Below, piece by piece: positions 6,510 to 13,504 of a stretch of DNA of 15,278 nucleotides. Position numbers and translations under genes: made by a program. The stretch's first letter is position 1, and the number at the start of each line of letters is the position of its first letter. The notes below the pieces were generated by a model, which had not been told where the DNA came from, searched no databases, and worked only from the letters and a program-made list of their open reading frames with translations. This DNA comes from Lysobacteraceae bacterium. Its GTDB lineage: Bacteria; Pseudomonadota; Gammaproteobacteria; Xanthomonadales; Xanthomonadaceae. The stretch spans positions 1-15,278 of the forward strand of contig JAQGOI010000104.1 of NCBI GenBank assembly GCA_028293685.1. The letters run 5' to 3'.

Positions 6510-8234
6510 GTGAAAACAAAATTACTACCGTTGGTATTGTTGACCCTCAGCCAAGGCGTGCTGGCTCAGCAGTTACCCGGTGCAGGCACTCAGCTCCAGC
6601 AACTGCCGCCGCCGCCAACGCCGCAACCTGCCGTTCCCCAGATCAAGATCGAGGAGACGACGGCGCCACTGGCGCCAGGTTCGGATTCGGTGAGGATCCT
6701 GGTCAACGAACTGCGGGTGACGGGAGCTAGTGTCTATACCCCAGCCCAGTTGATCGCGGTCGCGCAGTTCAAGACTGGCTCGCAGCTGACGCTGTCGGAC
6801 CTGCAGGCAATGGCCGCGCGCATCACCGACTTCTATCACCGCCACGGCTACTTCGTGGCGCGCGCTTATGTGCCCGCGCAGGATGTCACCACGCATGTCG
6901 TCACCATTGATGTCAGCGAAGGCAAGTACGGCAAGGTCATCCTCCGCAACCAGAGCCGCTTGTCCGATCAGGTGGCACTGGGTCGCCTCAATGGACTGAA
7001 CAGTGGCGAAGCCATCACCATCGCTCCGCTGGAAAGCCGCCTTCTGCTGCTCTCCGCTGTTCCCGGTGTAAAGGTCAAATCGACGCTGGTTCCAGGCGCC
7101 GAGCCCGGCAGTTCGGATCTGGTTGTCGATGTCGCGCCCGGGCGCCTGATCACCGGCAGTATCGACGCGGACAATGCGGGCAACCCCTATACCGGCGAAA
7201 ACCGGATAGGCGCGACCATCAACCTCAACGATCCGTTGGGCCGGGGCGATCAGGCGAGCCTTCGCCTGCTGACCTCCGGCCGCGGCCTGAAGTACGGTCG
7301 TCTCTCCTACCAGATGCCGTTCGGACCGCGCTTCACCGCAGGCGCTGCCTACAGCAAGCTCGACTATCGGCTCGGCAAGACGGGGGATTGCCCGGGGGCA
7401 GCGCCGCGCTGTGTCGATTTCACACCCCTGGACGCCAATGGCTCGGCGGAAGTCGCAAGCGTATTCGGCACGCTGAATCTGGTGCGTTCGCGTCGGAGCA
7501 ATCTTTACGCCGGGCTTGCCTATGAGGATCGGACGTTCCAGGACCGGATCGACCGGTTCGGATTGGTGACCGACAAAAAGGCCCACGTCGCAATCGCCAG
7601 CCTCTACGGCAACCACCAGGACGACATTGGCGGCGGTGGGATGAATTCATTTTTTCTGAGCCTGTCCGCCGGCACGCTCGACATCCAGACGCCGTTGCAG
7701 CGGGCCGCCGATGCACAAAGCGCCCGTACGAATGGGTCGTACAGCAAGCTCTGGCTGAACGCCGCGCGGGTGCAGCACGTCACCGACATCTTCTCGCTGC
7801 GAGCGTCGGTTACCGGACAGCTGGCATCGAAGAACCTTGATCCGTCGGAAAAGATGGTGCTCGGCGGAATGGACGGCGTTCGTGCCTACCCGCAGGGCGA
7901 AGCGTTCGGCGACCAGGGGTATATAGCCGACCTGGAGGCCAGCTTGCTGCTCGCCGGGCTCTCGGCACATGTCCCCGGACAGGTGCACCTGCTCGCGTTC
8001 GTGGACGCCGGCCATATCACCGTCAACAAGAACCCCTGGTATCCCGACAACCCGAACTTGAGCAGCGACAACAACACCCGCGACCTGAGCAGCGCAGGAG
8101 TCGGCTTGACCTGGGACGACCCAGGCAACTTTGCAGTGAGGATGTACTACGCACGAAAGCTTGGAAGCGAAGACGCGACTTCGGCGCCGGATAAATCCGG
8201 TCGTTTCTGGATTCAGGCGGTTAAGTTTTTCTGA
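6510..8234 (+). CDS. Two-partner secretion transporter TpsB (ShlB/FhaC/HecB family)
   Basis: This 574-residue outer-membrane protein exports its partner TpsA from the periplasm. Residues 1-19 are a signal peptide ending V-L-A. A proline-rich N-terminal stretch (about 33-43) fits the FhaC-type linker region. Two POTRA domains follow (about 61-137 and 138-211); the first contains Y-H-R-H-G-Y-F-V-A-R-A-Y-V-P at 109-122. The beta-barrel fills 212-574 and opens with the family stretch N-A-G-N-P-Y-T-G-E-N-R. A D-G-V-R-A-Y-P-Q-G-E motif near residue 455 corresponds to the VRGY-type motif of the channel loop L6. The protein ends in phenylalanine (K-F-F), the usual BAM recognition end. The start is GTG, 7 bases after AGGA. 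tpsA follows after 44 bases. Confidence 0.93.
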   Translation: MKTKLLPLVLLTLSQGVLAQQLPGAGTQLQQLPPPPTPQPAVPQIKIEETTAPLAPGSDSVRILVNELRVTGASVYTPAQLIAVAQFKTGSQLTLSDLQAMAARITDFYHRHGYFVARAYVPAQDVTTHVVTIDVSEGKYGKVILRNQSRLSDQVALGRLNGLNSGEAITIAPLESRLLLLSAVPGVKVKSTLVPGAEPGSSDLVVDVAPGRLITGSIDADNAGNPYTGENRIGATINLNDPLGRGDQASLRLLTSGRGLKYGRLSYQMPFGPRFTAGAAYSKLDYRLGKTGDCPGAAPRCVDFTPLDANGSAEVASVFGTLNLVRSRRSNLYAGLAYEDRTFQDRIDRFGLVTDKKAHVAIASLYGNHQDDIGGGGMNSFFLSLSAGTLDIQTPLQRAADAQSARTNGSYSKLWLNAARVQHVTDIFSLRASVTGQLASKNLDPSEKMVLGGMDGVRAYPQGEAFGDQGYIADLEASLLLAGLSAHVPGQVHLLAFVDAGHITVNKNPWYPDNPNLSSDNNTRDLSSAGVGLTWDDPGNFAVRMYYARKLGSEDATSAPDKSGRFWIQAVKFF

Positions 8235-8278
8235 TCTGCCCGGCCCACGCGGGCCCGATAACGCATCGAGGATCCACC

Positions 8279-10501
8279 ATGAGCAGCATGCACCGATCCA
8301 CCCGTGTCCCAGGCAGCAATTACGTTGCCGCGCGCATGAACACCACGCGAGCCGGCGGCCGTCCCGCGCGCTTTGCCATCACCGCGCTGTCGGGCTCGAT
8401 GATGCTGGCCTTCGCGACGGCAGGCCATGCCGGTGGACCCGTTGGTGGCGTCGTGACAACCGGCGGCGGCACGATCTCGAGCACCGGGACCTACACCACG
8501 ATCACGCAGACCACCGCGGACCTGGCGATCAACTGGGACAGCTTCAGCATTGGCGTGGGTGATACCGTCCAGTTCGTGCAGCCGGACATCAGTTCGGTGG
8601 CGTTGAACCGCGTCATTGGTTCGGATCCGTCGGTCATCCTCGGCAACCTCAACGCAAACGGCAACGTTTTCCTGCTCAACCCGAACGGCATCCTGTTCGG
8701 CAACGGCGCATCGGTGAACGTTGGGGGGCTGGTGGCCAGCACCATGCACCTGTCGGATGTCGATTTCCTGGCCGGCCATTACGCCTTGACCGGCGCAGGA
8801 ACCGGGTCGATCGTCAACAAGGGAACGATCAACGCCCGTGACGGTGGCTACGTCGCACTCATGGGCAGGAACGTCAGCAACCAGGGTGTCATTTCCGCTC
8901 GACTCGGCAGCATCGCGCTGGTCGGCGGCGAGGACGTCACGCTGGATGTAGCGGGCGACGGGCTGTTGAATGTTTCGGTGTCGCGCGGCGCGGTGAATGC
9001 ACTGGTCAGCAATGGCGGCATGATCCAGGCCGACGGTGGGCATGTGCTGCTCACCGCACAGTCCGCCGGTGATCTTCTCAATACCGTCGTCAACAACACC
9101 GGCGTGATCCAGGCGCAGACGCTGCAGAACCACAACGGCACGATCCTGCTGCTGGCTGACAAACAGACCGGCACCGTCAACGCCGGCGGCACGCTGGACG
9201 CAAGCGCCCCCGGCGGAGGCAACGGCGGGTTTGTCGAAACGTCCGCGGCACACGTCAACATCGCCAACGATATCCATGTCAGCACGGCTGCCGCGCATGG
9301 AACGACCGGGCAATGGTTGATCGACCCGCAGGATTTCACCATCGGCAGTGCGCCTGGCGACAACATCGCCGGCTCGACGCTGTCCGGCCAGCTGGTCACC
9401 AACAACATCACGATCACCACGACCGGCGCTGGTACTGACTACGGTGATATCAACGTCAACGACGCCGTGAGCTGGTCGGCAAGTGGCGGTCCAACCACGT
9501 TGACATTGAATGCCGATCGCGACGTCAACATCAACGCCGCCATTACTGCCACCAACGGAAACCTGGCGGTGTGCTGCAGCCGCGATGTGAACGTCAATGC
9601 CGCGATCACCACGACCAACGGCAGTGTGCTGCTCAGTGCAGGACATGACGTCAACGATCGCGGTGCGATTACGGTGACCGACGGCAACCTGCTCATCTGT
9701 GCGGCCAACAACATCAACATCTTCAGCGCCATCACGCTGACCCGGGGCACGGCTGATCCAACGCGCAGCCTGGGGCTTCCGCTGGGCCTGACCCTGAGCG
9801 CCGACACGGACGGCACTGGCCCCGGCATTGCCGGCGGCACCGTGATCTTCGACTCATTGGCGCCGCCCACCACGGTCACCGCTGCTCCCGTCAACATCTA
9901 CTACAACCCGGTGTCGTACACGACGCCGACCGATTACCGCACCAGGTTCACCCTCACTGAAGGCGCTGCCTTGCGGCAATACATGCTGGTGTTCGCGGCC
10001 GGTGGCGACAAGACCTTCGACGGCACGACGACTGCAACCCTGACCGGGTTGAAGGGTAATCCGGCGGGCGTGACGCTGGTCGCGGGCCCGGGCGCCAGTG
10101 CCAACTTCGATTCTCCCGACCTGGGCGCGAACAAGCGGATCACCTTCACCGGCTACACGCTGGCGGGCAACAATGCCGGCGCTTACGCGCTGCCGTTCAA
10201 CTGCTGCGGACCAGTGGTCGCGCACACGACGGGCGGCATCTTCGCTGGACCACCGCCACCGCCACCACCGCCGCCACCGCCGCCGCCGCCACCACCCCCG
10301 GTCGTCACGCCACCACCGCCGGGCACGCCGATCATCGGGATTCCACCTCCCGGTGTCGTGCTACCACCACCGCCCGGTACCGTGATCACGGTGACGCCGG
10401 TGCCTCCGCCGCCAGTGACACTGACGGTGGTCACTCCACCCAAGAAAGTGCCGCCGCCGTATGTCGCGCCGGTGCGCGTGCCCAAGCCCTACCGTAACTA
10501 G
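8279..10501 (+). CDS. Two-partner secreted exoprotein TpsA with filamentous-haemagglutinin N-terminus and proline-rich tail
   Basis: This 740-residue secreted protein is small for its family. A long signal peptide (about 1-51, ending G-H-A) leads into the TPS secretion domain (about 52-300) with the diagnostic N-P-N-G-I at 134-138. A G-Q-W-L-I-D-P-Q-D-F motif follows near 345. Four tandem 21-residue beta-helix repeats span 409-492. A YDG-type domain (about 575-640) contains G-G-D-K-T-F-D-G-T-T. The tail at 658-740 is 42/83 proline, including 17 consecutive prolines (658-674), and ends V-P-K-P-Y-R-N. Five cysteines (432, 433, 474, 642, 643) are unusual for a secreted beta-helix. GAGGA precedes the ATG. 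Adhesin or matrix roles are common in the family; the actual ligand is unknown. Confidence 0.9.
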   Translation: MSSMHRSTRVPGSNYVAARMNTTRAGGRPARFAITALSGSMMLAFATAGHAGGPVGGVVTTGGGTISSTGTYTTITQTTADLAINWDSFSIGVGDTVQFVQPDISSVALNRVIGSDPSVILGNLNANGNVFLLNPNGILFGNGASVNVGGLVASTMHLSDVDFLAGHYALTGAGTGSIVNKGTINARDGGYVALMGRNVSNQGVISARLGSIALVGGEDVTLDVAGDGLLNVSVSRGAVNALVSNGGMIQADGGHVLLTAQSAGDLLNTVVNNTGVIQAQTLQNHNGTILLLADKQTGTVNAGGTLDASAPGGGNGGFVETSAAHVNIANDIHVSTAAAHGTTGQWLIDPQDFTIGSAPGDNIAGSTLSGQLVTNNITITTTGAGTDYGDINVNDAVSWSASGGPTTLTLNADRDVNINAAITATNGNLAVCCSRDVNVNAAITTTNGSVLLSAGHDVNDRGAITVTDGNLLICAANNINIFSAITLTRGTADPTRSLGLPLGLTLSADTDGTGPGIAGGTVIFDSLAPPTTVTAAPVNIYYNPVSYTTPTDYRTRFTLTEGAALRQYMLVFAAGGDKTFDGTTTATLTGLKGNPAGVTLVAGPGASANFDSPDLGANKRITFTGYTLAGNNAGAYALPFNCCGPVVAHTTGGIFAGPPPPPPPPPPPPPPPPPVVTPPPPGTPIIGIPPPGVVLPPPPGTVITVTPVPPPPVTLTVVTPPKKVPPPYVAPVRVPKPYRN

Positions 10502-10505
10502 AACC

Positions 10506-11339
10506 ATGCAGAACAACCTCCTTCGTCCAGCGATGCGCCAGTCCGTTGCACGCAAGTGCCGGGCCGGAGCGTCCGTCGCCGGAGGGCTGGCCCTGGCCAT
10601 CGTGTGTGCCTTCCACCCGGGCACCGCAATTGCAGGAGTGCAGGCGGCGTCCGCTGGCTCGCGGGCGATCGGGCAGCCGATCCCCGCGTCGCCCGATGGT
10701 CTGGCCGTTGCACCACGTCCCGGCATGGTGGATTCCGCGCGACCATCCGTGTCATCGGAGGTCGCCTACGTCGCGGGCTGGATCGGCGATACCGGCGACA
10801 ACAGCGGGATGCCGTACATCATCATCGACAAGGTCAATGCCACGGTTTACGTGTTCGATCCGCAAGGTCGATTCCAGGGCGCGGCACCTGCGTTGCTCGG
10901 CATGGAGCACGGTGACGGTTCAGCGAAGGGCCTCGGAAACCGGAAAATGTCCGCGATCCAACCAACGCAGCGGACGACGCCGGCGGGTCGCTACGTGGCA
11001 TCGCTCGGGCGGGACGTGCACGGCGGCGACATCCTCTGGATCGACTATGCCAATGCGATTGCGTTGCATCGCGTGGTCAAGGGCACGCCCGTCGAACATC
11101 GCGCGCAACGCCTTGAGAGCGAAACCTCGCAGGACAACCGCATTTCCTACGGCTGCATCAATGTCCCGGTGAAGTTCTACGAGAGCGTCGTCAGCAATGC
11201 GTTCGCAAACACAAGCGGCGTGGTCTATATCCTTCCGGAAATGAGCAGCGCGCGGGACATGTTCAAGTCACCCGGCGAGGCAGCCGCACCAGCGCAATCG
11301 CCTGCACAGCCTGCCAATCACGCGAAAGGAAACCTGTAG
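10506..11339 (+). CDS. Exported L,D-transpeptidase (YkuD-fold) coupled to tpsA
   Basis: This 277-residue periplasmic enzyme belongs to the L,D-transpeptidase family. Members use a cysteine to form 3-3 peptidoglycan cross-links or to attach proteins such as Braun lipoprotein to diaminopimelate. Residues 1-43 form a long signal peptide (basic region, hydrophobic core, end A-I-A). The catalytic domain spans about 102-244, with His188 in A-L-H-R-V-V-K-G and the nucleophile Cys217 in I-S-Y-G-C-I-N-V. The usual S-H-G-C-R signature is thus changed to S-Y-G-C-I-N, seen in a subgroup of the family. A Pro/Ala-rich tail follows. The chosen ATG at 10506 is 4 bases after the tpsA stop and has no good ribosome-binding site. 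An in-frame ATG at 10461 lies inside tpsA. Translational coupling to tpsA is likely. Confidence 0.88.
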   Translation: MQNNLLRPAMRQSVARKCRAGASVAGGLALAIVCAFHPGTAIAGVQAASAGSRAIGQPIPASPDGLAVAPRPGMVDSARPSVSSEVAYVAGWIGDTGDNSGMPYIIIDKVNATVYVFDPQGRFQGAAPALLGMEHGDGSAKGLGNRKMSAIQPTQRTTPAGRYVASLGRDVHGGDILWIDYANAIALHRVVKGTPVEHRAQRLESETSQDNRISYGCINVPVKFYESVVSNAFANTSGVVYILPEMSSARDMFKSPGEAAAPAQSPAQPANHAKGNL

Positions 11340-11487
11340 TTCAAGGAGATTCGCGAACCGCACGATTGGCCCGCATTTCGACTCCCGCACCTGGTGGGCT
11401 GGCTGCCGTCGGTCCTGGAGCAATCGCCGATCGATGGGCGAGCGCTCGTTCTGCGAGAATCCAGACCAACATCGCCGAGCCCGACTC

Positions 11488-12885
11488 ATGCCCCATTGGC
11501 TGATTCTCCTGCTGCTCATCGCCTGGCCGGTGTACATGGTCGTGCTGAGCGTATGGATCGTGATGCAGCGCAGCGAGCCGGTGGCGACGCTGGGCTGGCT
11601 GATGGCGCTGGCGTTCCTGCCGTACATCGGCTTCCTGATCTATTACGTCCTCGGCCCGCAGAGAATCAATCGCGCGGGGCGTCGGCGCGAAGCGTCGCAT
11701 GCGGCCGTCGGTGCCCGCGGCAAGAGCAACGTCAGCGGCGACATGCATGCACTGGACCGCATGGCGCAACAGATGACCGGGTATCCGCCCACCACGGCCA
11801 GTCGCGTCGATCTGTTGATCGATGGCGGCGCAACCTACGACGCACTGGTGACGGCAATCCAGTCCGCGCAGCACCATGTCCATGTCGAGTACTACATCTA
11901 CGCAGGCGATCGTACGGGCACCCGCATGCGCGACGCGCTGGTCGAGCGCGCCAAGGCCGGCGTCAAGGTGCGCGTACTGCTGGACGGAGTCGGTTCGACG
12001 CTCAAGCGTGAGTTTGTCGCGCCACTGCACGACGCCGGAGTCGAACTCGCGTTTTTCCATCCGGTGCGCTGGTGGGCGATGCCCTTCAGCCGCCCCAAGC
12101 TCAACATGCGCACCCATCGCAAGATCGTCGTGTGCGACGGCACGATCGGCTTCACCGGTGGCATCAACGTCACCGACGATGAAAACGAGTCGCTCAATCC
12201 CAACGCCTTCCATGACCTGCACCTGCGCGTCGAAGGCGACGCGGTGCGCTGGCTGCAGACGGCGTGGCTGGAGGATTGGCACTATGCAACGCAGAAGACG
12301 GTAACCGATGCCGCGATCTTCGCCGATCCGGTGCCGGGGTCCATCCGCGCGCAGGTGATTCCGGCCGGTCCGGACAACGAATGGGAGCCGGTGCATCGCA
12401 TGCAGGTCGAAGCCATCCACCGCGCAGAGCGACGCGTCTGGCTGGCCACGCCCTATTTCGTACCCAGCCGCGCGGCGCTGTTTTCGCTGGAAGGCGCGGC
12501 GATGCGCGGGCTGGACGTGCGATTGCTGATCCCAAAGCGCAGTGACTCCCGCCTCGTCACGGCAGCGGCGCGTTCTTATTTCGACAAGATGCTCAAGGCC
12601 GGCGTGCGGGTGTATGAGTACGGGCCGCGGATGCTGCACAGCAAGGTCCTGCTGATCGATGACGAACTGGCAATGATCGGAACGTCCAACTTCGACACCC
12701 GCAGCTTCTCGCTCAATTTCGAAATCGTGATGCTGTTCTGCGACAAGGCCGTCGCCGGCAAGCTCGAGGCCAGCCTGGTCACGGACATGGCTGCAGCGGG
12801 CGAGGTCACTGCCGGATCGCGCAAGCCGGCGTTTTCAGCCCGCCTGGGCGAATCGGTTGCAAGGCTGTTCTCGCCGATGCTGTGA
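11488..12885 (+). CDS. cls: Cardiolipin synthase (phospholipase D superfamily)
   Basis: This inner-membrane enzyme makes cardiolipin from phosphatidylglycerol. The product is 465 residues, near the length of ClsA. Two transmembrane helices lie at about 4-26 and 33-55. Two phospholipase D domains carry complete HKD motifs: His210, Lys212 and Asp217 in T-H-R-K-I-V-V-C-D with G-G-I-N following, and His384, Lys386 and Asp391 in L-H-S-K-V-L-L-I-D with G-T-S-N-F-D following. The ATG at 11488 gives the usual N-terminus, directly before the first helix. An in-frame ATG at 11434 would add 18 polar residues; neither start has a strong ribosome-binding site. The gene follows the L,D-transpeptidase gene after 148 bases on the same strand, so co-transcription with the secretion operon is possible but not shown. 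Confidence 0.92.
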   Translation: MPHWLILLLLIAWPVYMVVLSVWIVMQRSEPVATLGWLMALAFLPYIGFLIYYVLGPQRINRAGRRREASHAAVGARGKSNVSGDMHALDRMAQQMTGYPPTTASRVDLLIDGGATYDALVTAIQSAQHHVHVEYYIYAGDRTGTRMRDALVERAKAGVKVRVLLDGVGSTLKREFVAPLHDAGVELAFFHPVRWWAMPFSRPKLNMRTHRKIVVCDGTIGFTGGINVTDDENESLNPNAFHDLHLRVEGDAVRWLQTAWLEDWHYATQKTVTDAAIFADPVPGSIRAQVIPAGPDNEWEPVHRMQVEAIHRAERRVWLATPYFVPSRAALFSLEGAAMRGLDVRLLIPKRSDSRLVTAAARSYFDKMLKAGVRVYEYGPRMLHSKVLLIDDELAMIGTSNFDTRSFSLNFEIVMLFCDKAVAGKLEASLVTDMAAAGEVTAGSRKPAFSARLGESVARLFSPML

Positions 12886-13064
12886 CGCAGTCGAACTTCC
12901 TTCGCAATGCGAATCGCGCAGGGCGTCGCATCATTAAGGAAATGTAACGTCTGGTGATCCTATTTGAATTAGGCTGGCGCGCGCCGGTCCGAAGGCCGAA
13001 CCCAACTGACAGCAGGTGAGCATTCTTGCCTTGCTATGCACAAACGCTCAATCAAGGAACATCA

Positions 13065-13376
13065 ATGCGCAAACTCCATGTGTCCTACGCTGCCCTGCTT
13101 GTATCGGGGCTGCTTTTCGCCTCCGGCGCACAGGCGTCGACCCACTGCCACAATCGCGTGGTTTACCGCTACCACACGGTCAAGGATCCACATCGCGTCG
13201 CAGGTACCGCCATCGGTGCCCTGGCCGGCGGATTGCTTGGACACCAGATCGGCGGCGGCACCGGCAAGGATCTTGCGACCGTGGGCGGTGCAGTGGCTGG
13301 CGGCGTCGTGGGTCACAAGATCCAGCGGCATCATCAGCAGCGTCGCTATCGGACAGTCGAGCGGGTCTGCAACTAA
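13065..13376 (+). CDS. Small exported glycine-zipper 2TM domain protein
   Basis: This 103-residue envelope protein has a signal peptide (about 1-24, ending A-Q-A). The mature part carries a glycine-zipper pair: A-G-T-A-I-G-A-L-A-G-G-L-L-G and V-G-G-A-V-A-G-G-V-V-G, each with small residues every fourth position, joined by H-Q-I-G-G-G-T-G-K. This matches the glycine zipper 2TM (17-kDa-antigen-like) family, whose members often sit in the outer membrane or respond to envelope stress; the specific function is unknown. Two cysteines (in T-H-C-H and at the penultimate residue) could form a disulfide. There is no lipobox at the cleavage site. The ATG at 13065 follows AAGGA by 6 bases; the frame extends 13 codons further upstream without a good ribosome-binding site. 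Confidence 0.85.
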   Translation: MRKLHVSYAALLVSGLLFASGAQASTHCHNRVVYRYHTVKDPHRVAGTAIGALAGGLLGHQIGGGTGKDLATVGGAVAGGVVGHKIQRHHQQRRYRTVERVCN

Positions 13377-13420
13377 AGCTGCAGGAGTTGCGCGAACGGC
13401 TATCGGACCTGCGGTTCGCG
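13369..13420 (+). repeat. Two successive inverted repeats after the glycine-zipper gene
   Basis: GCAACT/AGTTGC (13369-13374 with 13386-13391) covers the stop codon. CGCGAAC/GTTCGCG (13391-13397 with 13414-13420) begins where the first ends. Neither has a T-run. With the stronger hairpin at 13427-13465 they make a string of three stem-loops between two genes. Confidence 0.45.
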
Positions 13421-13426
13421 AACGAC

Positions 13427-13465
13427 TGAAGGAGTTGTCGCTGCCACACAACGGCAACTCCTTCA
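13427..13465 (+). terminator. Strong hairpin between the glycine-zipper and glycosyltransferase genes
   Basis: A perfect 11-bp stem, TGAAGGAGTTG (13427-13437) with CAACTCCTTCA (13455-13465), has a 17-base loop. Only ATTTC follows, so it is a weak candidate for intrinsic termination. It ends about 40 bases before the glycosyltransferase start and could also be a transcript-stabilising or partial read-through structure. Confidence 0.45.
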
Positions 13466-13504
13466 TTTCATCGTAAGGCTCATCACCAGGAAGGCCGCGT
13501 CGTG

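Noticed and set aside
8213..9646. Long minus-strand frame of 477 codons opposite tpsA
   Set aside because: It is an antisense shadow of the repetitive tpsA sequence, with no start context and no family similarity.
10250..10300. Phase-variable simple sequence repeat in tpsA
   Set aside because: The repeat unit is a codon, so slippage would not shift the frame, and the codons are mixed rather than one repeated triplet.
10183..10485. Minus-strand frame with a polyglycine run
   Set aside because: It is simply the antisense reading of the proline-tail codons of TpsA.
11434..11487. Longer cardiolipin synthase start at 11434
   Set aside because: It adds 18 polar residues before the first transmembrane helix, unlike the family; still possible because neither start has a strong ribosome-binding site.
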